From Proteobacteria bacterium UBA3588 (GTDB taxonomy: Bacteria > Pseudomonadota > Gammaproteobacteria > Thiohalomonadales > Thiohalomonadaceae), in NCBI GenBank assembly GCA_002376325.1, contig DFMR01000200.1, forward strand, positions 16,766-25,190: a stretch of DNA of 8,425 bases, read 5' to 3'. Below are positions 1 through 8,277 of the stretch, one piece after another. Both the position numbers and the translations under genes were made by a program. How positions within the stretch are numbered: position 1 is the first letter of the stretch; the number at the start of each line of letters is the position of its first letter. The notes under the pieces were generated by a model. It was not told where the DNA came from, made no database searches, and saw only the letters and a program-made list of their open reading frames with translations.

Positions 1-1091
1 GGCGCTCCGGGATAGTCATGCGCCAGTGGCAGATAGGCCGCGTGTCCCGCCTCCAGGGCGAAGGAGGCGCCGACGATCTCCGCCTCGATGTAGTCCAGGC
101 TGGTGGTCTCGGTATCGAAGGCGAACAGCTGCGCCGCCGAAAGCCGGGCCAGCCACGCCTCCAGCTGCGCCGCATCGAGAATGGTCTCGTAATCATCGCC
201 GCTCGTCGTGGCGGCGGCGGCGGGCGGCGCGTCGTCCAGCAGCTCGGCCAGCCACCCCTTGAACTCCAGCCGGGCGAACCAGTCGCGCAACGCGGCGGTG
301 TCCGGCGCGGCCAGATGCAGATCGAGCGGCCCCAGATCGAGGGGCACGTCGCACCTGATGGTGACCAGCTCGCGCGACAGCGGCAGGAACGACAGGCTGG
401 CGCGCAGATTCTCGCCGATCTTGCCGCCGATGGCGTCGGCGGCGGCGATGACGGCGTCGAGCGAACCATACTCCTGCAACCATTTCACCGCCGTCTTCGG
501 CCCCACCTTGGGCACCCCCGGCACATTGTCGCTGGTATCGCCGATCAGGCTCAGATAGTCGACGATACGCTGCGGCGGCACCCCGAACTTCTCCGCCACG
601 CCGGCCGGGTCCAGGGTGGTGTCGGTCATGGTGTTGACCAGGGTGATGTGCTCGTCCACCAGCTGCGCCATGTCTTTGTCGCCGGTGGAGATGAGCACCG
701 GCAGCCCGGCCGCCTCGGCCCGGCGCGCCAGGGTGCCGATGACGTCGTCCGCCTCCACCCCGTCGACCATCAGCAGCGGCAGACCCATGGCCCGCACGAT
801 CGTGTGCAGCGGCGCGATCTGTCCCACCAACTCCACCGGCATCGGCGGACGGTGCGCCTTGTATTCGGGGTAGAGATCGTCGCGAAAGGTCTTGCCCTTG
901 GCGTCGAACACCACCGCGACATGGTCGGGGTGATAGTCGTTGAGCAGTCGGCGCAGCATATTGACCACGCCGTAGACGGCGCCGGTCGGCTCGCCCCTGG
1001 AGTTGGTCAGCGCGGGCAGGGCGTGGAAGGCGCGGTAGAGGTAGGAGGAGCCGTCCACCAGTACCAGCGGCTTGGGATTCACATCATTCAT
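1..1091 (-). CDS. polA: DNA polymerase I, N-terminal part (5'-3' exonuclease and start of 3'-5' exonuclease), cut by window edge
   Basis: This is the first 363 codons of DNA polymerase I, the repair and Okazaki-fragment polymerase; the rest lies left of the window. Residues 1 to about 290 are the 5'-3' (flap) exonuclease. Its metal-binding acids sit at the E. coli positions: D13 in LVDGSSYLYRAF, D63 in VFDAKGKTFR, E113/D115/D116 in VEADDVIGT, D138/D140 in STGDKD, D185/D188 in IGDTSDN. The helix-hairpin-helix PGVPKVGPKTA follows. The 3'-5' proofreading domain then begins with FAFDTETTSLD (D326, E328), so the Exo I motif is intact and proofreading is probably active, unlike in some bacterial PolA proteins that lost it. 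The start ATG was chosen because MNDVNPKPLVLVDG aligns with the E. coli N-terminus; no strong ribosome site precedes it. The gene is divergent from the LOG gene. Confidence 0.97.
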   Translation of the reverse strand, partial: MNDVNPKPLVLVDGSSYLYRAFHALPALTNSRGEPTGAVYGVVNMLRRLLNDYHPDHVAVVFDAKGKTFRDDLYPEYKAHRPPMPVELVGQIAPLHTIVRAMGLPLLMVDGVEADDVIGTLARRAEAAGLPVLISTGDKDMAQLVDEHITLVNTMTDTTLDPAGVAEKFGVPPQRIVDYLSLIGDTSDNVPGVPKVGPKTAVKWLQEYGSLDAVIAAADAIGGKIGENLRASLSFLPLSRELVTIRCDVPLDLGPLDLHLAAPDTAALRDWFARLEFKGWLAELLDDAPPAAAATTSGDDYETILDAAQLEAWLARLSAAQLFAFDTETTSLDYIEAEIVGASFALEAGHAAYLPLAHDYPGA

Positions 1092-1174
1092 TGAGTTATT
1101 GGCTTTCTGCGAATTCGTCGATGCGTCTACAATAGCCGCTTCACCAGCCACTATGCGATAGCTAATTGAGCGCC
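1092..1174. promoter_or_regulatory. Divergent spacer between polA and the LOG gene, with a possible promoter
   Basis: These 83 bases must carry the start signals for both polA (minus) and the LOG gene (plus) unless promoters lie inside the genes. On the plus strand TACAAT at 1128-1133 is one base off the sigma-70 -10 consensus, with a weak TTTCTG about 18 bases upstream. On the minus strand the same segment reads TATTGT, a poorer -10. The -35 elements are weak, so this is a candidate only. Confidence 0.3.
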
Positions 1175-1900
1175 ATGAGCGACGATCACAAATCCCACCA
1201 CCCCGGCATGACGCCCATCGACGACAGCTCGCTGAGCCGCGAGTCGTGGAAGATATTCCAAATCATGGCCGAGTTCGTGGAGGGGTTCGAGCGCCTGGCG
1301 CGCATCAGCCCCTCGGTCTCCATCTTCGGCTCGGCCCGCACCCCGGTGGACCATCCCTACTACAAACTTACCGAGGATATTGCCCGCAGCCTCTCCGATG
1401 CCGGCTTTTCGGTAGTCAGCGGCGGCGGACCGGGCATCATGGAGGCGGCCAACAAGGGCGCCTACGCCGGCAAGTCGCCGTCGGTCGGGCTGAACATCCA
1501 GCTGCCCCACGAGCAGGCCGGCAACGCCTATCAGGACATCCGCCTGTCATTCCGCCACTTCTTCTCGCGCAAGGTGATGTTCGTGAAGTACGCCGCCGCC
1601 TATGTGGTGATGCCCGGCGGCTTCGGCACCCTGGACGAGCTGGCGGAGATCCTCACCCTGGTGCAGACCGGCAAGACCCGGCGCATCCCCATCATCCTGG
1701 TCCATAGCCCGTTCTGGAACGGCCTGGTCGACTGGATCAAGAACACGCTGGTGGCGGAAAAGACCGTCAGCCCCGACGACCTGGATCTGTTCCAGGTGTT
1801 GGACAATCCCGACGATGTGGTCAAAGCTATCTTTAGCCATTATGAACATCGCGGCTTCGAACCCTCCGCCGAGGAGCGGGAAATTCTCCTGGAACTATAA
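1175..1900 (+). CDS. LOG-family (TIGR00730-type) nucleotide phosphoribohydrolase
   Basis: This is a 241-residue Rossmann-fold protein of the LOG / 'lysine decarboxylase-like' family. Characterised members cleave the N-glycosidic bond of nucleoside 5'-monophosphates (cytokinin riboside monophosphates in plants, purine and pyrimidine monophosphates in bacterial relatives), releasing base and ribose 5-phosphate. The family signature is complete: the nucleotide-binding loop VSGGGPGIMEAANKG (81-95), the arginine segment FFSRKVMF (129-136), and PGGFGTLDELAE (147-158), whose acidic residue E155 is catalytic in the family. It is longer than the compact (about 190-residue) LOG proteins and carries an extra 45-residue N-terminus, but is much shorter than E. 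coli PpnN. I chose ATG 1175 over the TTG at 1166 because GAG lies a few bases upstream. The next gene starts 10 bases after its stop. The exact physiological substrate cannot be read from sequence. Confidence 0.92.
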   Translation: MSDDHKSHHPGMTPIDDSSLSRESWKIFQIMAEFVEGFERLARISPSVSIFGSARTPVDHPYYKLTEDIARSLSDAGFSVVSGGGPGIMEAANKGAYAGKSPSVGLNIQLPHEQAGNAYQDIRLSFRHFFSRKVMFVKYAAAYVVMPGGFGTLDELAEILTLVQTGKTRRIPIILVHSPFWNGLVDWIKNTLVAEKTVSPDDLDLFQVLDNPDDVVKAIFSHYEHRGFEPSAEEREILLEL

Positions 1901-1910
1901 ATCACACCCC

Positions 1911-2261
1911 ATGCGCACCCTTATCCGTACACTGCTTCTCACGCTCTTCGCCCTCTCCGCCCAGGCAGCAGAAAAGCCGGCGGCGGCGCAGCCCGGCGCG
2001 CCGCTGCCTCCGCCGCCGCTACCGCCGGCGTCCGCTCCGGGCCAGGACAGCCTCCCGCAACCGCAGGTGACCATCAAGACCAAGGGCCACGAGACCATCG
2101 AGGAGTACCGCGTCAACGGCCGCCTCTACATGATCAAGATTACCCCGAGCCACGGCTATCCCTACTACCTCATCGACACGACCGGCGACGGCAAGCTCGA
2201 CTCGCGCCGCAACGAGCTGGAAAACCCTCCCATCAACCAATGGATACTGTTTCGCTGGTGA
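1911..2261 (+). CDS. Secreted DUF2782-family protein
   Basis: This is a 116-residue protein of unknown function. Residues 1-20 form a classic Sec signal peptide: positively charged MRTLIR, hydrophobic LLLTLFAL, and a cleavage site near AQA/AEK. A proline-rich linker (about 25-45, including PLPPPPLPP) is followed by a compact domain (46-116) with the segments IEEYRVNGRLYMIKI, YYLIDTTGDGKLDSR and a C-terminal INQWILFRW. The domain pattern and its place near polA match DUF2782, which I recall between polA and thrB in Pseudomonas; thrB is not present here. The start ATG lies 10 bases after the LOG stop with no clear ribosome site of its own, so translation is probably coupled to the LOG gene. A periplasmic or envelope location is inferred from the signal peptide. 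Confidence 0.85.
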   Translation: MRTLIRTLLLTLFALSAQAAEKPAAAQPGAPLPPPPLPPASAPGQDSLPQPQVTIKTKGHETIEEYRVNGRLYMIKITPSHGYPYYLIDTTGDGKLDSRRNELENPPINQWILFRW

Positions 2262-2300
2262 ACGTCAAAAACGGGGACCGATGTGCCCATATTTCGGGCG

Positions 2301-2327
2301 GCGATGCCACGCGGATAGCGGCATTGC
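2301..2327 (+). terminator. Weak hairpin after the LOG-DUF2782 pair, possible terminator
   Basis: GCGATGCC (2301-2308) can pair with GGCATTGC (2320-2327), an 8-bp stem including one G-T pair with an 11-base loop. The downstream TTGAGGTATTTTATT is T-rich but not a clean U tract, so intrinsic termination would be inefficient. It is placed about 40 bases after the DUF2782 stop, which is where a terminator is expected. Confidence 0.25.
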
Positions 2328-2384
2328 TTGAGGTATTTTATTAAGTTCGCGCGCTAACAATTGGCTCTGCTTGGTTTTCCGTCC

Positions 2385-2393
2385 TTATCCACA
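2385..2393 (+). promoter_or_regulatory. DnaA box 1, perfect consensus
   Basis: TTATCCACA matches the strongest E. coli DnaA box (R1/R4 type) at all nine bases. It faces box 2 head to head across a 5-base spacer. Confidence 0.75.
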
Positions 2394-2398
2394 AAAGC

Positions 2399-2407
2399 TG
2401 TGGATAA
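2399..2407 (-). promoter_or_regulatory. DnaA box 2, perfect consensus, inverted
   Basis: TGTGGATAA on the plus strand is the reverse complement of TTATCCACA. With box 1 it forms a near-palindrome centred at 2396. Confidence 0.75.
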
Positions 2408-2410
2408 CTG

Positions 2411-2419
2411 TGTGGATGA
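2411..2419 (-). promoter_or_regulatory. DnaA box 3, one mismatch
   Basis: TGTGGATGA reads as TCATCCACA on the minus strand, one base from consensus. It lies 3 bases from box 2 in the same orientation, giving three boxes within 35 bases. Confidence 0.5.
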
Positions 2420-2460
2420 ATTGAGGAGATCGTGCCCCATCCCCCGCCATTATTGGCTTC

Positions 2461-2527
2461 ACTACAAATTGGTTACACTTTAATCAAACGTAAATATACA
2501 TACAAATCAATACGTTAATTAAGTTTA
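2461..2527. other. A+T-rich block, candidate DNA unwinding element
   Basis: Only 15 of 67 bases are G or C, against a clearly GC-rich background on both sides. It lies between the DnaA-box triplet and the fourth DnaA box and contains the IHF consensus. In replication origins such a block next to DnaA boxes is where the duplex opens. I did not find clear copies of the E. coli 13-mer repeat, so the unwinding role is inferred from composition and position. Confidence 0.4.
2505..2517 (+). promoter_or_regulatory. IHF-binding consensus site
   Basis: AATCAATACGTTA fits WATCAANNNNTTR at every specified base and sits in the A+T-rich block, where IHF prefers to bind. IHF sites flanked by DnaA boxes occur in E. 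coli oriC, datA and DARS2. Confidence 0.5.
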
Positions 2528-2534
2528 TCGGGCC

Positions 2535-2551
2535 TGCACGGCGAGCGTGCA
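2535..2551. repeat. Perfect short inverted repeat TGCACG/CGTGCA
   Basis: TGCACG (2535-2540) and CGTGCA (2546-2551) are separated by GCGAG. The same core word recurs as TGCAC at 2577-2581 and GTGCA at 2589-2593 (another small inverted repeat, loop 7) and GTGCA at 2608-2612. This may be a protein-binding site or a small hairpin next to the A+T-rich block. Confidence 0.4.
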
Positions 2552-2587
2552 CTTACTGCCGTCCTCTCCGCGCCGCTGCACCGCGGC

Positions 2588-2596
2588 TGTGCATAA
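2588..2596 (-). promoter_or_regulatory. DnaA box 4, matches TTATNCACA
   Basis: TGTGCATAA on the plus strand reads TTATGCACA on the minus strand, which fits the relaxed DnaA consensus TTATNCACA. It is on the far side of the A+T-rich block from boxes 1-3. Confidence 0.5.
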
Positions 2597-2759
2597 TTTC
2601 GCTGAGGGTGCAAGGAATTTCGGCAAGAGCCCCCGGTCGCCGACGGCTCCGCCGCCTCCGTAGGATTAACCCCCTGTTTTTTGGGTGAAAGGACTCGCGG
2701 CGGGGCTATTGCACGGACGGCCGCCCAACACGGATTCGAGCGGCAGCAACCCGGCTGCG

Positions 2760-5909
<3,150 letters not shown>

Positions 5910-6112
5910 TGGTGTCGGCAGGCGCTATTCCATAACGTTTACAAGGCTAACACCTTCGGCGCTCTGTCCGCATGGGTTTTGCGCCGCAACGACGACCGCG
6001 TGGTATCCTTCACCGGCAGCGTCGGTGCCCCGCCGAAACAGAGAAGGCCAATGCCGCCGGGGTCACGCGCTAGACTATCGATTGATACCGGCAACATGCT
6101 CACGACGACACC
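5910..6112. promoter_or_regulatory. Divergent spacer between the HD-GYP gene and the macro-like gene
   Basis: This 203-base gap should carry promoters for both directions, because the flanking genes are transcribed away from each other. I could not find a convincing -35/-10 pair on either strand. A six-codon reading frame (6096-6116, MLTTTP) ends by overlapping the ATG of the next gene as ATGA. Confidence 0.3.
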
Positions 6113-6682
6113 ATGACCACGCGCCACTCCCCCCCACAGCTACGCGTCATTCCCGGAGGCATGGCCGAAGAGCGGCGCATCGGTGGCGTATCGATCCAGC
6201 TGGCCGCACTGGAAGCGCTGGCACCGGCGCTGGATGCCGTGGTAGTCGAGGAAGACACCTCCCTGGTGTTGGGCGCGGAACTGACCATTCGCGAACCGGC
6301 TGAGGATTTCTCCGAGTTGCAGCGGGAACTGGCGGAATTCACGCCGCCGCAACCGGGCAGCGTGTTGCTGCGCAAAGGCCGTCAACTGGAACTGCTGGCC
6401 ATAGTGCATGACTTGGAGCACACCCCGAGCTGGCGCCGGGAATGGATCGCCGCCGCCGTCGACAGGGTGCTGGACCTCGCGCAACAGCGCCAACTCAAGA
6501 CGCTGGCGATGCCGCTGCTGGGCAGCGTCCACGGCCGCTTTCCGGCGGCGCAATTCCTCACGTTGCTGCGCGACACGCTCGAACGACGCCGGCCCGCCTT
6601 TCCGCAGACCCTCTGGCTGGCCATGCCGCGGGCGCAGATTGCCGCCGTACTCGACCTATTGGAACAGGATATCCAACGCTGA
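6113..6682 (+). CDS. Diverged macro-domain-like protein, probably without the usual active site
   Basis: This 189-residue protein is not a clear member of a named family, but its layout follows a macro (ADP-ribose-binding) domain. An early DAVVVEEDTSLVLG (41-54) sits where macro domains have the strand leading to the NAN loop. GSVLLRKGRQLELLAIVHDL (82-101) matches the strand ending in the usual 'IHxV' segment, followed by a long helix. LAMPLLGSVHGRFP (131-144) matches the family's 'FPALGTGxxGFP' phosphate loop. The conserved Asn of the NAN motif is not visible, so hydrolase activity is doubtful and a binding or structural role is possible. No signal peptide or membrane segment is seen. An alternative start at ATG 6161 has GGAGG only 1 base upstream, too close for a normal ribosome site, so ATG 6113 is preferred. 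Its stop lies 1 base before the DedA ATG, implying translational coupling. Confidence 0.75.
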   Translation: MTTRHSPPQLRVIPGGMAEERRIGGVSIQLAALEALAPALDAVVVEEDTSLVLGAELTIREPAEDFSELQRELAEFTPPQPGSVLLRKGRQLELLAIVHDLEHTPSWRREWIAAAVDRVLDLAQQRQLKTLAMPLLGSVHGRFPAAQFLTLLRDTLERRRPAFPQTLWLAMPRAQIAAVLDLLEQDIQR

Positions 6683-6683
6683 C

Positions 6684-7244
6684 ATGCATCATCTGCAACA
6701 CCTGGTTGAACAGTACGGCTACCTGGCGCTACTGATCGGCACCTTTTTCGAAGGCGAGACCATTCTGGTGATCGCCGGCTTCCTGGCGCACCGCGGCTAC
6801 CTGCAGTTGCCCTGGGTGGCGCTGGTGGCCTTCGCCGGCAGCTACGCCGGCGATCAGCTGTTTTTCTATCTCGGACGGCGCTACGGTCCCAGGCTGGTGG
6901 CCAAACGAAGGCGCCTGCGGGCGCGCACCCGCAAGGTGCTGCGCCTGCTGCACCGTCACCATCTGCCGGTGGCGCTGGGCTTCCGCTTTCTCTACGGCAT
7001 CCGCACCGTCACCCCGTTCGCCATCGGCATGAGCGGCCTGTCGCCGTGGCGCTTCCTGCTGCTCAACGGCATCGGCGCCATGGTCTGGGCCTGGTGCGTC
7101 GGCGCCCTCGGTTACGCCTTCGGCAGCGTTGCCGAGTCGCTGATGGGCCACCTCAAGCGCTACGAACTGTGGTTCGCCGTCGGCATCGCCGCCGCCGGTG
7201 CGCTGCTGTGGCTGGTCACCCGGCTGCGCCAGCGCGACGAATAG
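6684..7244 (+). CDS. DedA-family membrane protein (VTT domain)
   Basis: This 186-residue inner-membrane protein belongs to the DedA/VTT family, which in bacteria supports membrane homeostasis; members have been linked to lipid-carrier or phospholipid flipping and proton-dependent drug and pH tolerance. Visible family marks are FFEGETILVIAGFLAHRG (acidic E23/E25 in the first re-entrant segment), the GDQLFFYLGRRYG stretch (D57), and FRFLYGIRTVTPFAIG, where R101 and R107 have the six-residue spacing of the two essential arginines R130/R136 of E. coli YqjA. Hydrophobic segments follow at about 125-150 and 160-180. At 186 residues it is slightly short, as DedA proteins are usually 190-220. The start follows the macro-like gene's TGA by 1 base, and greB begins 18 bases after its stop. 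Substrate cannot be inferred. Confidence 0.92.
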   Translation: MHHLQHLVEQYGYLALLIGTFFEGETILVIAGFLAHRGYLQLPWVALVAFAGSYAGDQLFFYLGRRYGPRLVAKRRRLRARTRKVLRLLHRHHLPVALGFRFLYGIRTVTPFAIGMSGLSPWRFLLLNGIGAMVWAWCVGALGYAFGSVAESLMGHLKRYELWFAVGIAAAGALLWLVTRLRQRDE

Positions 7245-7262
7245 CCCGGCCAACATCTCACC

Positions 7263-7775
7263 ATGGCACGCTACCGCCCGCCGCAGCCGCGCAGCTCGCT
7301 CTATATCACCGCACATGGTTACCGCACCTTGCAGTCCGAACTGCAGGGCTTGTGGCAACGGCGCAGCGAGACCGTCAAGGCGCTCTCCGCCGCGGCCGCC
7401 GAGGGCGACCGTTCGGAGAACGCCGAATACATCTACCGCAAGAAGGAGCTGCGCGAGATCGATCGGCGCATCCGCTACCTGCAAAAGCGGCTGCCGGAAC
7501 TGACCGTGGTCGCCGCCGCCCCGAGCGATCCGTCGCGCGTCTATTTCGGCGCCTGGGTGACATTGGAAGATGAAGCCGGCGAGGAGTACGCCTATCGCAT
7601 CGTCGGACCCGACGAGTTCGACACCGCGGGCGGCCTCATCAGCATGGATTCGCCGCTGGCGCGCGCCCTGCTCGGCAAGGCACTGGACGACGAGATTGAA
7701 GTGGTATTACCCAAGGGCCGTGCGCGCTACTCCATCACCGCGGTGCGCTACGAGAACGACGATGGCCGACGCTGA
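7263..7775 (+). CDS. greB: Transcription elongation factor GreB
   Basis: GreB enters the secondary channel of backtracked RNA polymerase and stimulates cleavage of the RNA 3' end so that elongation can resume. The N-terminal coiled coil (about 15-85) carries the tip motif GDRSENAEYIYRKKELREID with the two catalytic acids D49 and E52. GDRSENA plus the following KKxLREIDRR favours GreB over GreA. The C-terminal FKBP-like domain (about 90-165) has VYFGAWVTLEDE, YRIVGPDEFD and ISMDSPLARALLGKALDDE, all typical of GreB. At 170 residues it is about a dozen longer than E. coli GreB, with most of the excess in a proline-rich N-terminus (MARYRPPQPRSS) and a charged tail. No strong ribosome site precedes the ATG. 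It is third of four genes in an apparent operon. Confidence 0.96.
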   Translation: MARYRPPQPRSSLYITAHGYRTLQSELQGLWQRRSETVKALSAAAAEGDRSENAEYIYRKKELREIDRRIRYLQKRLPELTVVAAAPSDPSRVYFGAWVTLEDEAGEEYAYRIVGPDEFDTAGGLISMDSPLARALLGKALDDEIEVVLPKGRARYSITAVRYENDDGRR

Positions 7776-8097
7776 ACGATACCGCCGCGTCGCCGACCTG
7801 CTGCTCGCCATCGAGGCGGAGATGCGGCGCATCGAGCTGTGGGAGGCCGACGCGCCCGCGGCGGAGGCGCTCGCCAGCACCGCGCCGTTCTGTTATGACA
7901 CCCTGGCGTTTCATCAATGGGTGCAATGGGTCCTGTTGGCACGGCTGCGTGAACGGGTGACGGCCGGCGCGCCGCTGCCGTCGGGCAGCAGCATCCATCC
8001 GCTGGCCGAACACAGCTGCGCCGAACTGGAATGCGACACCGCCCGGCTGTTGCCGTTGATCGCCGAACTCGATCGACTGCTCAACGAGAAGACGTAA
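7762..8097 (+). CDS. yqcC: YqcC/DUF446-family protein
   Basis: This 111-residue, mostly helical cytosolic protein matches E. coli YqcC (DUF446). Shared marks are the N-terminal helix ending in WEADAPAAEAL, then STAPFCYDTLAFHQWVQWVLLARL (31-54, the family's 'STQPFxxDTMxxxxWLQWVL' core), the PLPSGSSIHPLAE segment (71-83) and a final helix. The function of the family is unknown. The ATG lies inside the end of greB, overlapping it by 14 bases in another frame, which points to translational coupling. In E. coli yqcC sits beside truC, whereas here it follows greB. The gene ends at TAA 8095-8097, close to the inverted repeat that may terminate the operon. Confidence 0.9.
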   Translation: MADAERYRRVADLLLAIEAEMRRIELWEADAPAAEALASTAPFCYDTLAFHQWVQWVLLARLRERVTAGAPLPSGSSIHPLAEHSCAELECDTARLLPLIAELDRLLNEKT

Positions 8098-8109
8098 GCA
8101 TTCAGAAGC

Positions 8110-8221
8110 AAAAAGATATCAACCACGGGAGGCGTGGGATACACGGGAAAAACAATGGCTGTAATAGTACGAGACCGATCCCATACAGCAGCAATACCCT
8201 CCGTGGTTGATCTCTGTTTTT
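8110..8221. terminator. Large inverted repeat with flanking A and T runs, possible bidirectional terminator or dispersed repeat
   Basis: ATCAACCACGG (8118-8128) pairs perfectly with CCGTGGTTGAT (8201-8211). After one bulged G the stem continues AGG/CCT (8130-8132 with 8198-8200). Five A's (8110-8114) and five T's (8217-8221) flank it, so each strand shows a stem followed by a U run. The enclosed 65 bases are long for a plain terminator and can fold further: CGTG/CACG (8133-8136, 8142-8145) and GCTGTA/TACAGC (8158-8163, 8184-8189), which together with the outer stem would form a three-way junction. It lies 12 bases after the yqcC-like stop. The arms resemble, from memory, a widespread proteobacterial intergenic repeat built on ACCACGGAGG. 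Confidence 0.5.
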
Positions 8222-8277
8222 AAGCTGGCCCTCGGCCGGGGCAATGCCTAAAGTGGCGTCCTGTTTGCGGCATCATA

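Larger units (their letters stand above)
2262..2759. other. 498-bp gene-free region between convergent genes, origin-like
   Basis: No credible coding frame is present on either strand. The flanking genes both point into the gap, so it does not need to hold promoters for them. It contains an imperfect hairpin (2301-2327), a three-member DnaA-box group (2385-2419), an A+T-rich block (2461-2527: 15 G/C in 67 bases) holding an IHF consensus, repeated GTGCA/TGCAC words (2535-2612), and a fourth DnaA box (2588-2596). The A+T-rich block stands out sharply from the GC-rich surroundings. The combination is what a chromosomal replication origin or a DnaA-titrating or DnaA-reactivating locus looks like. 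The last stretch, 2600-2759, shows nothing I can name beyond short G/C-rich repeats. Confidence 0.5.

Noticed and set aside
18..1094. Open frame of 358 codons on the plus strand, antisense to polA
   Set aside because: The minus strand encodes an unmistakable PolA with all catalytic residues; the plus-strand product has low complexity and no recognisable motif.
2345..2358. Imperfect palindrome GTTCGCGCGCTAAC as an operator
   Set aside because: It is a short match with a central GCGCGC and a mismatch, has no promoter nearby, and sits between convergent genes.
2640..2690. Possible terminator for the HD-GYP gene around ACCCCCTGTTTTTTGGGT
   Set aside because: The stem is only four base pairs and the T run lies in the loop rather than after the stem.
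8117..8212. Possible integron attC site (AAC...GTT ends, about 95 bases, nested repeats)
   Set aside because: The end heptamers are TATCAAC and GTTGATC, which do not fit RYYYAAC and GTTRRRY, and the preceding genes are an ordinary operon, not a gene cassette.
8227..8243. GC-rich palindrome GGCCCTCGGCCGGGGC
   Set aside because: Imperfect, with no loop and no T run; compatible with chance in GC-rich DNA.
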